Origin: Catellatospora citrea
GTDB taxonomy: Bacteria > Actinomycetota > Actinomycetes > Mycobacteriales > Micromonosporaceae
Direction: 5' to 3'
DNA: 64,000 nt
NCBI RefSeq assembly: GCF_003610235.1
Contig: NZ_RAPR01000001.1
Span: 930,001-994,000, forward strand
Shown here: positions 28,039 through 36,708 of the stretch, piece after piece
How positions within the stretch are numbered: position 1 is the stretch's first letter
Layout of the letters: each line of letters begins with the position of its first letter
The notes under the pieces: generated by a model
Told to the model about the DNA's origin: nothing
Database searches by the model: none
The model's input: only the letters and a program-made list of their open reading frames with translations
Position numbers and translations under genes: made by a program

Positions 28039-30519
28039 GTGCGACGATCACAAGTCGGTACCCGGCCCATCCTGCTGCTGGCCACTGCCCTGGCCCTGAC
28101 CTTCGCGCCGCCGGCGGTGACGGCTTCGGCCGACCCGCCCCCGCTCGCACCGGGCACATTGGCCAAATCCGTGCAGAACGTCACCGATCCCGGCTCGAAC
28201 CCCGCCGACCACGGCGACGTCGTCAACTGGGTGATGTCCTACGACGACCCCGGCACGGGCGGCTCGGTGACCGTCACCGACCCGATCGGCGCCGGCCAGG
28301 CGCTGGTCCCCGGTTCGCTGCGGGTGCCGCCGGACTGGGTGAAGTCCTGGTCCACCGACGGCACGACGTTCTCCACCACCGAGCCGGGCTCCGGCGTGGT
28401 CGCGGTCCGCGGCACCAATCCCGACCTGCAGCCCGGCGGCACCAGCCTGACCCGGCTGCTGCTGCCCCCGGTGCAGCCGACCACCACCGCGACCGGCGGC
28501 GACGGCTTCTCGCCGGTGCTGTACCGGTCGGCCAACGGCGCGGTCGAGTCGTGGAACATCTACCACCACCTCGTCCCGACGGCTCCGAAGGTGGTCTGCA
28601 TCAACCTGCTGACCGCCCAGCCCTGCGCGGGCGGCCCCTGGCCGCGGCCGCTGAACAGCACCGCCGGGCCGCTCGGCACCGGCAACACCGGTGACCTGGG
28701 CAGCCCGATGGCCCCGCAGTTCGTCTTCGACCCGAACCACCCCGGCAAGGTCTACTTCCCCGCCCACACCACGGCCGCGCTCGGCGTCGCCTGCCTCGAC
28801 CTGGACGCCCGCGCCAACTGCGGCTTCGTCCCGCTCACCCCCACCGGCGGCAGCCCGTCGGCCAGCAACAACATCGCCGGGCTCGCCCATGTCAACGGCA
28901 ACCTGTACGCCGCGTCGACCAACGGCTCGGTGCTCTGCCTGACGATGGCCACGCAGACGCCGTGCGCCGGGCAGCCGTACACCGGGATCGTCGCGCCGCA
29001 CAGCGACACCGCGCCCAACACCGCCACGCAGTATTTCGGCTCCACCACCCTCGCCGGCGGCAAGGTCTTCATCTCGTCCTCGCCGACCAACGGTGCGAAG
29101 CTCGCCTGCTTCGACCCGGCCACCAACGCCGCCTGCACCGGCTGGGCGACGCCGAAGGCGGCCGGGCCCGCGGGCCTGATCACCTACGGGGTGTTCACCA
29201 CGTACACCACCACCGGTGACGAGGAGGGTGTCTGCGTGCCGCCCGCGGGCGGCGTCTACCAGCTGCACTGCTACACGATCGCGGGCGCTTCCCTGACCCC
29301 GCCCGCGTTCCCGGCGCTGCCCAACGGGGTGCTGACCTTCAACCCGAAGGTCATCACCGGGCCGGACGGGCACCTGCGCAGCTACTTCCCGTTCTGGGGC
29401 GGGCCGATCGCCGGTGCGACCGGCTGCTGGGACTGGAACACCGGCGCGGCGTGCGCCGGCATGGCCTTCCCGAAGACCCACCCGGGTGTCGGCGGCAGCG
29501 GCAACACCCGCGACTACGGCTACGACTACGACCAGGCCGGCGAGTGCCTGCTCGGTCTCGGCGACGCGGGCCTGCTGTTCTCCATGGACCCGATCACCGG
29601 CGCGTCGCCCTGCTTCCGCGCGGGGGCGTCGCTCACGCTGACCACGCCCGACTTCTACTGCGACGGCGCGTCCGGGCACATCACCGGATACCAGGACGCG
29701 CGCCTGGTCGACATCGACATCGCCAACATCGACCTGGCCAACTCCGCCGCGACCATCAGCAAGCCGGACAACACGGTGATCGCGACCCTGCCGTTCGCAC
29801 CCGACGGCAGCGTCGACCTGTCCGGCATCTCGCCGAGCACGCATCCGGCGCTGGTCATCGAGGCCAGCCTGCGGCTGCTCAACGTCGACGACTTCGGCGG
29901 CGGCAACGAGCCGCACCTGGTCGCAGGCTTCGACGGCGACCCGCCGCAGATCTGCTTCCAGACCAAGCTGAGCAGTGACTGCGGCGTGTACTCCGTGTCC
30001 AACACCGCCACCGGCACCGACGCCGGGGGTGCGCTCACCTCCAACACCGTCCAGCAGCCCATCAACCCCGGCCAGGCCTGCCAGCCGAACATCACGGTCA
30101 ACAAGGAGATCTGCAGGGACTCCCGTGCCTCGCGGTGCGGGCCGGGCGGCGTCGGGCCCTGGGGCAAGACCAGCCCGGCCGGGCTGCTCGGGATCCTCGG
30201 CACGGCGTACTGGCGGATCACGGTGACCAACTCCGGACCGGTCGACGCGGTGGGGGTGACCGTGAACGACTCGGTCGCGCCGGGCTGTGTGACCGCGGCG
30301 GGCACGTTCACCGTGGCCGCCGGGGCGAGCAAGCAGATCCACTGCTCGACGTTCCTGCTGCTGCTGCCGCTGACCAACACGGCCGGCGTCAACTACAGCG
30401 CGGCCGGTGCGCCGCCGGGCACCCCGCCGAGCACGTCGGGCACGTCGTCGGCGACGGCCTGCTCGCTGCTGTGCATCCTCGGCTCCCCCGACCGGGCCGC
30501 GGAACTGCGCGCCCGGTGA
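28039..30519 (+). CDS. Large secreted protein with DUF11-type C-terminal domain
   Basis: An 826-residue exported protein. A signal peptide (MRRSQVGTRPILLLATALALTFAPPAVTASA) leads into a DUF11-like domain (residues 40-150, LAKSVQNVTDPGSNPADHGDVVNWVMSY, resembling isopeptide-type surface repeats). The central 450 residues have repeated Cys-containing beta-propeller-like units (CLDLDARANC, CLTMATQTPC, CFDPATNAAC, CWDWNTGAAC), each with a Cys pair around 8 residues apart. The C-terminus has a second DUF11 domain (AYWRITVTNSGPVDAVGVTVNDSVAPGC). There is no LPXTG anchor. The start is GTG 28039. The cysteine-paired repeats suggest disulfide-stabilised blades. Function unknown; a surface or matrix role is inferred. 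Confidence 0.78.
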   Translation: MRRSQVGTRPILLLATALALTFAPPAVTASADPPPLAPGTLAKSVQNVTDPGSNPADHGDVVNWVMSYDDPGTGGSVTVTDPIGAGQALVPGSLRVPPDWVKSWSTDGTTFSTTEPGSGVVAVRGTNPDLQPGGTSLTRLLLPPVQPTTTATGGDGFSPVLYRSANGAVESWNIYHHLVPTAPKVVCINLLTAQPCAGGPWPRPLNSTAGPLGTGNTGDLGSPMAPQFVFDPNHPGKVYFPAHTTAALGVACLDLDARANCGFVPLTPTGGSPSASNNIAGLAHVNGNLYAASTNGSVLCLTMATQTPCAGQPYTGIVAPHSDTAPNTATQYFGSTTLAGGKVFISSSPTNGAKLACFDPATNAACTGWATPKAAGPAGLITYGVFTTYTTTGDEEGVCVPPAGGVYQLHCYTIAGASLTPPAFPALPNGVLTFNPKVITGPDGHLRSYFPFWGGPIAGATGCWDWNTGAACAGMAFPKTHPGVGGSGNTRDYGYDYDQAGECLLGLGDAGLLFSMDPITGASPCFRAGASLTLTTPDFYCDGASGHITGYQDARLVDIDIANIDLANSAATISKPDNTVIATLPFAPDGSVDLSGISPSTHPALVIEASLRLLNVDDFGGGNEPHLVAGFDGDPPQICFQTKLSSDCGVYSVSNTATGTDAGGALTSNTVQQPINPGQACQPNITVNKEICRDSRASRCGPGGVGPWGKTSPAGLLGILGTAYWRITVTNSGPVDAVGVTVNDSVAPGCVTAAGTFTVAAGASKQIHCSTFLLLLPLTNTAGVNYSAAGAPPGTPPSTSGTSSATACSLLCILGSPDRAAELRAR

Positions 30520-30827
30520 TCCGGCAGCTCTCCGTCGGCGGTCCCCCGGCGGAGAGCACCGGAGACACGAAGTAGTCGCGGCACCCACCCGGGTGCCGCG
30601 ACTCATTTGTGGCACGGATCACATCGAAGGTGTCTCCCGAACCGGGGTGCCACTGGCGACGTACCGCCCGACAGGGGCCTTGTAGTCGCCGAGGATCGTC
30701 CGGCGAAGCGCGCTCGTGCTCCCCTGAACGGAGCGACCACTCTGGCGGCACAGGCGGCCTGTGGGCAGGGTCCACCATGGATTCGAGGGGGTCGCCGAAG
30801 GCCCGGGCCGTGGCTACGGTGGCCCGC
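30520..30827. other. Intergenic stretch with terminator and no gene
   Basis: It holds the terminator at 30574-30603 and then about 220 bases before the GNAT gene. Short frames here have no family resemblance and are read through from flanking DNA. I see no ribosome site, RNA gene or repeat. Confidence 0.5.
30574..30603 (+). terminator. Intrinsic-type hairpin after the secreted DUF11 protein
   Basis: AGTCGCGGCACCC pairs perfectly with GGGTGCCGCGACT (13 bp) around a 4-base loop, followed by CATTTGT. It lies 54 bases after the stop. Confidence 0.8.
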
Positions 30828-31349
30828 ATGCCAACTCTGATATCCCCCACGACCAGCCTGTACGCCGCCTTCCAGGACTGCCGCGCCGACTGGGGACCGG
30901 GTCTGCACGAGGACGGCTTCGGCATCGGCCCCGAAGACGACCTGGACTCCCCCGACGGCTTCGCCGACTGGGTGCGCCGCCGCAACCGGCTCGACCACGG
31001 GGCCGGCGCCCCGTGCCCCGCCGAGCGGCACGCCTCCTGCCGGTGGATCGTCGAGGACGGCGAGGTGCTCGGCGGCATCGCCATGCGGCACTGGGACGAC
31101 GACGACCTCGGCCAGATCGGCTACGGCGTACGCCCGTCCGCGCGCCGCCGCGGCCTGGCGAGCTGGGCCCTGGGCGAGATGCTCCGCGAGGCCCGCACGG
31201 TGCTCGACCTGGATCGCGTCCTGATCCCCTGCCTGGAGGACAACATCGCCTCCGCCCGCACCATCGAGAGCCAGGGCGGCGTGTTCCAGGGCATCCTCGA
31301 CACCGGACACGTCCGCGTCCGCCGCTACTGGATCAGCCTCGCCGACTGA
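30828..31349 (+). CDS. GNAT-family N-acetyltransferase
   Basis: A 173-residue acyl-CoA-dependent acetyltransferase. The acetyl-CoA pyrophosphate-binding segment is YGVRPSARRRGLASWALGEMLREA (about 100-124, R/Q-x-x-G-x-A pattern), preceded by GGIAMRHW and followed by LIPCLEDNIASARTIESQGGVFQGIL, as in RimJ/RimL-type relatives. The substrate is unknown. A longer upstream frame exists, but ATG 30828 gives a standard GNAT length. A dispersed hairpin terminator follows 25 bases downstream. Confidence 0.85.
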   Translation: MPTLISPTTSLYAAFQDCRADWGPGLHEDGFGIGPEDDLDSPDGFADWVRRRNRLDHGAGAPCPAERHASCRWIVEDGEVLGGIAMRHWDDDDLGQIGYGVRPSARRRGLASWALGEMLREARTVLDLDRVLIPCLEDNIASARTIESQGGVFQGILDTGHVRVRRYWISLAD

Positions 31350-31373
31350 CCGCCCGCCTGCTGCTGGAGCCGA

Positions 31374-31424
31374 AGGAAGGGCACCTTCTTATCGCTCCGC
31401 GTAGAAGAAGGTGCCCTTCCTTCG
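31374..31424. terminator. Bidirectional hairpin terminator (dispersed family, copy 2)
   Basis: GGAAGGGCACCTTCTT, a loop with ATCGCTCCGCG, and AGAAGGTGCCCTTCC. The same stem as at 13345-13392, with a slightly different loop. It lies between the convergent GNAT and aldehyde dehydrogenase genes, suiting termination of both. Confidence 0.82.
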
Positions 31425-31427
31425 CAG

Positions 31428-32717
31428 CTAGGGCAGCAGCTCCACGGGCAGGCCCTGCAACGCCACGGGTCGGCGGAACCGTTCGATCGCCTCCGTGCCC
31501 ACCGAGGTGGACCAGGATGCCGACGTGGCAGGCCACGGCCCGCCGTGCTGCATCGCGTCGCAGACCGCGACGCCGGTCGGCACGCCGTTCCAGACGATGC
31601 GCCCGGCCCGCGCCACCAGCCCCGGCAGCAGCGCACGGGCGGCCTCACGGTCGCTGTCGTCGGCGTAGACCGACGCGGTCAGCGAACCCTCCAACCGCGA
31701 CGGCACGTCCTCGGCCGCGCCCACGGCGATCACCACCGATGGCCCGAAGTGCTCCTCCAGCAGCTCGCCTGCCAGGTCGTCGACGTCCACGATCACCGCG
31801 AACGGCGCGGGCGAGCCCGCACCCGCGACGACCCGGTGCGCCGCCGACGCGTGCGCCTGCCACTTCTCGTGCGCCTGGGCCATGCCGTCGGTGAGCATCC
31901 GGTGCACCGGCACCGCCGCGACGGCGGCCGCCAGCTCGTCGGCGAACGCCGCGGACCCCGTCACGACCAGGCCCGGCTTGGTGCACAGCTGTCCCGCGGA
32001 GCCGGTGACCGCCGTGGCCAGCGCCGACACGGTCGCCGGGACGGCCGCGCCCGGCAGCACCAGCACCGGGTTGAGCGAACCCATCTCGGCGTACACCGGA
32101 ATCGGGTCGGGCCGGGCCGCGGCCGCGTCCATCAGGGCCCGGCCGCCGGTCAGCGAGCCGGTGAAGCCCACCGCCCGGATCCCGGCCGCCCGCACCAGTT
32201 CGAGCGACACCTCCGGACCGCCCGCGACCAGCGAGAACGCGCCGTCGGGCAGGGTCCGGGCGAGGATCTGCCCGAGCAGCTCGCCGGTGCGCGGCTGCGC
32301 CGGATGTGCCTTGACCACCACCGGGCACCCCGCGGCCAGCGCCGACGCGGTGTCGCCGCCGCACACGCCGAACGCGAGCGGGAAGTTCGACGCGGCGAAC
32401 ACCGCGACCGGCCCGACCGGGACGGGCACGGTCACCACGTCACCGCCGCCCGCGGCGACCCCGGCGGACACCCGCCGCCACGGCTGGGCCGCGTGGTCGC
32501 CGAGCTGCCGCAGCTGATCGGTGGTCCGGTTCAACTCGCCGCGCAGCCGGGCCATGGTCAGCCCGGTCTCCTCCAGCGCGGTCGGGACGATCTCGCGCGC
32601 CGCCGCGGCGAGCGCGTCCGCGCACGCGTGCAACATGGTGCGGCGCTGCTCGCCGCTCAGCGACGCCAGGTGCGGTGCGGTGGCGACGGCCTGCGCCACC
32701 GCGGTGGACACGGTCAC
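31428..32717 (-). CDS. Aldehyde dehydrogenase, alpha-ketoglutarate semialdehyde dehydrogenase-like
   Basis: A 429-residue NAD(P)-dependent aldehyde dehydrogenase. The nucleophile Cys lies in GSAGQLCTKPGLVV and the general-base Glu in PVYAEMGSLNPVLVLPGA; the cofactor-site residues appear in FAASNFPLAFG and VVKAHPAQPRTGEL. The MGSLNPV...QLCTKPG pattern marks the ketoglutaric-semialdehyde dehydrogenase group (sugar acid or hydroxyproline degradation). It is shorter than canonical members (about 480-520) because the N-terminal region is trimmed. GTG 32717 has GAGGAG about 8 bases upstream. No other genes of sugar-acid breakdown lie beside it. Confidence 0.85.
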   Translation of the reverse strand: MTVSTAVAQAVATAPHLASLSGEQRRTMLHACADALAAAAREIVPTALEETGLTMARLRGELNRTTDQLRQLGDHAAQPWRRVSAGVAAGGGDVVTVPVPVGPVAVFAASNFPLAFGVCGGDTASALAAGCPVVVKAHPAQPRTGELLGQILARTLPDGAFSLVAGGPEVSLELVRAAGIRAVGFTGSLTGGRALMDAAAARPDPIPVYAEMGSLNPVLVLPGAAVPATVSALATAVTGSAGQLCTKPGLVVTGSAAFADELAAAVAAVPVHRMLTDGMAQAHEKWQAHASAAHRVVAGAGSPAPFAVIVDVDDLAGELLEEHFGPSVVIAVGAAEDVPSRLEGSLTASVYADDSDREAARALLPGLVARAGRIVWNGVPTGVAVCDAMQHGGPWPATSASWSTSVGTEAIERFRRPVALQGLPVELLP

Positions 32718-32919
32718 GATCGGAACTCCTCGGGTCACGTAGAGGCGTCCACAATGACACGTCCAGCGGGCTTGGCGCGTTCCTGGACCCATTCGCGTCC
32801 CGAAACGCGACGCTCCCCGGACCCTGTCCACCCGCTCCGGGCCGCCGACGCCGCTCTGTCTACATTTGTGGCGCAAGACCGTCAACGCTCCCGAAAAGTT
32901 CGCATGGATGGTGGAACCC

Positions 32920-33396
32920 ATGAGCTCGCCCCAGCCGACGACCGCCGCCCAGGACGCGGACCGGTCCGCGATCGAGGACATCGTGCGCACCTTCTTCGCC
33001 GCGTTCACCTCCGGCCCGGACAGCACCACGCGGCTCGATGCGCTCCGGGAACTGTTCCTGCCCGGCGCGGTGATCGTGAAGACCTGCGGCGGCGAGCCGA
33101 CGGTGTACGGCGTCGACGGCTTCATCGCGCCCCGGCAGGCCCTGCTGGCAGGCGGCACGCTGACCGACTTCCGGGAGTGGGCGCTGCCGGGACGCACCGA
33201 GGTGTTCGGCGACATCGCCCACCATTTCTGCGCCTACGCCAAGTCCGGCACGCAGCACGGCGTTGCCTTCACCGGCCGGGGCATGAAGACGATCCAATTC
33301 GTCCGGACCGGTGCCGGGTGGCGGATCAGCGCCGCCGCCTGGGACGACGAACGCGACGGCCTGACCATCGCCGACAGCTGGACGAGCCCTTCGTAA
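32920..33396 (+). CDS. SnoaL/NTF2-like fold protein
   Basis: A 158-residue protein with the cone-shaped NTF2-like fold: an N-terminal helix (DADRSAIEDIVRTFFAAFTSG), TRLDALRELFLPGAVIVKTCG, and a C-terminal sheet (MKTIQFVRTGAGWRISAAAWDDER). Such proteins are small enzymes or ligand binders with no fixed function. In-frame starts upstream (32866, 32908) are possible; the ATG at 32920 begins where the family usually starts. It precedes a methyltransferase gene by 41 bases. Confidence 0.72.
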   Translation: MSSPQPTTAAQDADRSAIEDIVRTFFAAFTSGPDSTTRLDALRELFLPGAVIVKTCGGEPTVYGVDGFIAPRQALLAGGTLTDFREWALPGRTEVFGDIAHHFCAYAKSGTQHGVAFTGRGMKTIQFVRTGAGWRISAAAWDDERDGLTIADSWTSPS

Positions 33397-33437
33397 AGCG
33401 ATGGCGACCCCGCGTCGGGGCGGGCAGGATCACGCTC

Positions 33438-34190
33438 ATGACGAGCAGTGATCTTTGGGACGAGGACGCGGCGGCGCGATACGACACCACCTCGGCCGAG
33501 ATGTTCGCGCCCCACGTGCTCGACCCGGCGGTGGACTTCCTCGCCCGGCTGGCTGGCGCCGGCCCGGCGCTGGAGTTCGCGATCGGCACCGGTCGGGTGG
33601 CCGTCCCGCTCGCGGCCCGAGGCGTGCGCGTCAGCGGGATAGAGCTGTCACAGCCGATGGTCGACCAGCTACGGCGCAAGGTGTCGGCGGAGGAGGTGCC
33701 GGTCGTGGTGGGCGACATGGCCACCGCCACCGTCTCCGGCGAGTTCTCGCTCGTGTACGTGGCGTGGAACAGCATCGGCAACCTGCGCACCCAGGACGAG
33801 CAGGTGCGGTGCTTCCAGAACGCCGCGCGGCACCTCGTGCCGGGCGGCCGCTTCGTCATCGAGCTGTGGGTGCCGGGCATCCGGCGGTTCCCGCCGGGAC
33901 AGTCGGCCGTGCCGTTCGCGGTGACCGACCGGCACGTCGGCTTCGACACGTACGACATGGTCACGCAGCAGGGCACGTCGCACCACTACCGGCGGCTCGA
34001 CGACGGCACCACCCGGTACGGCGCCAGCAACTTCCGCTACATCTGGCCGGCCGAGTGCGACCTGATGGCGCGGCTGGCCGGGCTGGTGCTCGAACAGCGG
34101 GTGGCGGACTGGGCGCAGACGCCGTTCACGTCCGACAGCGAGAGCCACATCTCGGTCTGGCGCAAGCCGATGGACAGCGTCGGCAGCTGA
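33438..34190 (+). CDS. Class I SAM-dependent methyltransferase
   Basis: A 250-residue Rossmann-fold methyltransferase. The SAM-binding motif I reads LEFAIGTGRVAVPLAARG (glycine-rich with the less common A for the first G), followed by VSGIELSQPMVDQLR for the ribose-binding acidic end and VVVGDMAT for motif II. The later part (HLVPGGRFVIELWVP) fits the family. The substrate is unknown. ATG 33438 has GCAGGAT upstream. The gene ends 38 bases before a dispersed inverted repeat that may terminate it. Confidence 0.87.
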   Translation: MTSSDLWDEDAAARYDTTSAEMFAPHVLDPAVDFLARLAGAGPALEFAIGTGRVAVPLAARGVRVSGIELSQPMVDQLRRKVSAEEVPVVVGDMATATVSGEFSLVYVAWNSIGNLRTQDEQVRCFQNAARHLVPGGRFVIELWVPGIRRFPPGQSAVPFAVTDRHVGFDTYDMVTQQGTSHHYRRLDDGTTRYGASNFRYIWPAECDLMARLAGLVLEQRVADWAQTPFTSDSESHISVWRKPMDSVGS

Positions 34191-34228
34191 CGGCCCGTCG
34201 GGTGCCCGGACCTCCGGCAAGGTCCACG

Positions 34229-34287
34229 GACTTGCCTGGCAGTTGTGCGTATGCGCGGTCAAGATACGCACACCTGCCGGGCAAGTC
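34229..34287. repeat. Dispersed inverted-repeat element, copy 2
   Basis: 24-base arms, GACTTGCCTGGCAGTTGTGCGTAT at 34229-34252 and its complement at 34264-34287 with three mismatches. The same left arm and TGTGCGTAT are in the element at 1428-1486. It lies between convergent genes, consistent with a two-way terminator. Confidence 0.75.
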
Positions 34288-34337
34288 GAATTATCTGGAC
34301 GGGAGACGGGACGGCGGACGGTGCTCAGGCCGGTCGC

Positions 34338-34874
34338 TCAACTCGGCCAGGCGATCGCGTCAAGGAACTCGTCCACGGCGACCACGACCCGGCCGAGTAC
34401 GGCGATCGACTCGGTGAGCGGGCCGGGCACGTACATACCGTGATCAGCGCCTTCGACCTCCAGCACATGGGGTGACAGCCGGCGGGCCAGGTCACCGTCC
34501 CATACCCGGTCGGCGGTGCCGCCCACGAGCAGGAACGGCGCGGTCGCACGGCCCAGCGCGTCAGCCACCCACGGCAGGGTGAGCAAGGGGGTCAGCCACA
34601 CGGCGGGCAAGGATCTTTCGGCGGCGATCGCCGCCGCATTCGTGCCGAGCGACTTGCCGATCAGCAGCGGGCGACCGCCAACGGTGTCGATCACCGGAGT
34701 GATCTCCCCACCGACCCAGCCCTCGATCTCCGGCTGATCGGGCTTCGGAAACTCCTGGGACCACGAGTGTCGATGCACCTTCGCCCCCCGCTGCTCCGCC
34801 ACATCTCCGGCATACATGAGCAAGGGGGCACCCGGCCCGAACATACCGCCGGGAATCACCACAGCATCAGTCAT
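34338..34874 (-). CDS. Small alpha/beta-hydrolase
   Basis: A 178-residue alpha/beta-hydrolase without lid. The nucleophile elbow is GKSLGTNAAAIAA (GxSxG), the acid is probably in GGTADRVWD, and the catalytic His is in VEGADHGMYVPG. It is shorter than most hydrolases and resembles small dienelactone-hydrolase or YdeN-like proteins. Substrate unknown. ATG 34874 is the only strong start. No operon partner is evident. Confidence 0.82.
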   Translation of the reverse strand: MTDAVVIPGGMFGPGAPLLMYAGDVAEQRGAKVHRHSWSQEFPKPDQPEIEGWVGGEITPVIDTVGGRPLLIGKSLGTNAAAIAAERSLPAVWLTPLLTLPWVADALGRATAPFLLVGGTADRVWDGDLARRLSPHVLEVEGADHGMYVPGPLTESIAVLGRVVVAVDEFLDAIAWPS

Positions 34875-34966
34875 GCGGACGACCCTATCCAGGCGCGGCC
34901 GGGACGGATCTTGGCCATGTCTCCGGCTCGGCGGTCGGGTGCCACCCGCCCATGGTCTGGCTGCGA

Positions 34967-35122
34967 TCAGGCTCCGGTGTGGGCGTTGCCCGCGGCCGGC
35001 ACGGCGAACGGGTCGAGCACGACCGGGCGGGGCTCGGCGGCGTCGCGGGTGTCGGTCCGGGGCTCCTCCGGTGCGCTGAAGACCAGCGTGGCCGGCGGGT
35101 TGGGCCGGTCGGGACGGTTCAC
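34967..35122 (-). CDS. Possible small proline-rich protein
   Basis: A 51-residue frame starting at GTG (VNRPDRPNPPATLVFSAPEE) and ending NAHTGA. Third-position GC is high and codon use matches the neighbours, but I recognise no domain, and the ribosome site is not clear. An upstream in-frame ATG at 35188 would make 73 residues. It lies alone in the gap between the hydrolase and the AI-2E family transporter. Confidence 0.3.
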   Translation of the reverse strand: MNRPDRPNPPATLVFSAPEEPRTDTRDAAEPRPVVLDPFAVPAAGNAHTGA

Positions 35123-35363
35123 GGATGCAGCGGACACACATGCTCCAAGTGGATCAACAGCTGGGGGCAGGGCCCGAAATCCGGGCACCTGCCGACGACG
35201 GTACCCGGGATGTGCGACAGATAACAGCCGGTAACGGAAACCATCGGACAGCGGGTTGCCGTTTGCCGGCCGTCGCCGAGGGTAACCGTGGGATCAGCCG
35301 GTCACCCTCCCCTCGTGCCGGGCGGCCGTCGCCGATCCCCCGCACCGCTGCCCGGAGGCCCCC

Positions 35364-36626
35364 ATGTCGCTTTCCGAACCCGCCGCCACCACGGCTCCCC
35401 CGTCGACCGAGGCAGCACGGTGGCGGGCGAGTCTTCGCGCCGCCCGCGAGCGGCTGGAGTCGGCCCGTTCCGTGCCGCCGCTGCTGCCCGACACCGGGGA
35501 CGCCCAGGACGGCGAGGACGACTCGCACCAGAACCCCGACCTCGCCGTCGCGTACTGGCTGCGGGTGTCGGCCGCGTGGGGCTGGCGGCTGCTAGTGCTC
35601 GCCGGGGTCGGCTGGGTGGTCCTGACGCTGGCCGGCCGGCTCGCCCAGGTGCTGGTGCCGCTGTCCATCGCCCTGCTGCTGGCCGCGCTGCTCGCGCCGA
35701 TGGTGCGCATCCTGCGCGAGCGCCTGCGGCTGCCCGCCTCGCTGGCCACCGCGATCGTGCTGTTCGGCGGGGTGCTGCTGACGGTGGGTTTCCTCACCCT
35801 GCTGGTCACGCAGCTCGTCGACGGCATGCCCGGCCTGGCCGAGAACGCCGCCGCCGGTCTGCAGCAGGTCCGTGAGTGGCTGCGCACCGGCCCGCTGCAC
35901 CTGTCCACCCGCCAGCTCGACGGCACGTTCGACGCGGCCGGCACCTGGGTGAGCGACAACCGGCAGAACCTCACCAGCGGCCTGTTCGCCACGGCCGGCG
36001 CCGGATTCGAGGTGCTCATCACCGCGATGCTGGTCATCGTCGTGACGTTCTTCTTCCTGCGCGACGGGCACCGGCTGTGGCACCTGGCCACGTTCACCCT
36101 GCCGCGCCGGGCGCGGCGGCCCGTGCTGGAGGCCGGCGACGCCGGGTGGCTGACCCTGGTGGCGTACGTGCGCGCCACGGTGATCGTGGCGTTCATCGAC
36201 GCGGTCGGCATCGGGCTGGCCCTGGTGCTGCTGCGGGTCGAGTTCGCGTTCGTGCTGGCGGCGCTGGTGTTCCTGTCCTCGTTCATCCCCATCGTCGGGG
36301 CGACCGTGTCCGGCGCGGTCGCGGTGCTCGTCGCGCTGGTCGACCAGGGCCCGCTCACCGCGCTGATCGTGCTGGCCGCGGTCGTCCTGGTGCAGCAGCT
36401 GGAGGGCCACGTGCTGCAGCCGCTGATCATGGGGCGGGCGGTGGCGATCCACCCGCTGGCCGTGATCGTGGCGCTGGCCGCAGGTATCGCCGTTGCGGGG
36501 ATCATCGGAGCGCTGATCGCAGTGCCGATCGTCGCGGTGCTCAACACCGCGCTGCGACACCTGATGCACCGCCAGCCGCCCCGGCCGCCGGAGGCGGTCG
36601 TGGTCAGCGCGGACCCGGCACCCTGA
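35364..36626 (+). CDS. AI-2E family transporter (PerM/TqsA superfamily)
   Basis: A 420-residue membrane protein with a 70-residue charged cytosolic N-terminus, then paired helices at about 75-120, a helix at about 130-155, a soluble loop (DGMPGLAENAAAGLQQVREWL), and the conserved C-terminal module (VVTFFFLRDGHRLW, AFVLAALVFLSSFIPIVGATVSG, LVQQLEGHVLQPLIMGRAVAIHPLAVI). The QQLEGHVLQPLIMG motif is diagnostic of the superfamily. Substrates vary (quorum signals, protons, ions) and cannot be predicted here. It starts at ATG 35364 and ends before a strong hairpin. Confidence 0.88.
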   Translation: MSLSEPAATTAPPSTEAARWRASLRAARERLESARSVPPLLPDTGDAQDGEDDSHQNPDLAVAYWLRVSAAWGWRLLVLAGVGWVVLTLAGRLAQVLVPLSIALLLAALLAPMVRILRERLRLPASLATAIVLFGGVLLTVGFLTLLVTQLVDGMPGLAENAAAGLQQVREWLRTGPLHLSTRQLDGTFDAAGTWVSDNRQNLTSGLFATAGAGFEVLITAMLVIVVTFFFLRDGHRLWHLATFTLPRRARRPVLEAGDAGWLTLVAYVRATVIVAFIDAVGIGLALVLLRVEFAFVLAALVFLSSFIPIVGATVSGAVAVLVALVDQGPLTALIVLAAVVLVQQLEGHVLQPLIMGRAVAIHPLAVIVALAAGIAVAGIIGALIAVPIVAVLNTALRHLMHRQPPRPPEAVVVSADPAP

Positions 36627-36631
36627 GCAGG

Positions 36632-36667
36632 CCGCGGCGGGCAGGACCCTGATCCTGCCCGCCGCGG
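36632..36667 (+). terminator. Hairpin terminator after the AI-2E family gene
   Basis: CCGCGGCGGGCAGGA at 36632-36646 pairs with 36653-36667, a 15-bp perfect stem with a 6-base loop, starting 5 bases after the stop. It also lies before the 3' end of the convergent secreted-protein gene. Confidence 0.75.
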
Positions 36668-36708
36668 GCGCCGGCCCGATCACCCAGGTGTGACCGGGCC
36701 GGCGGGTC

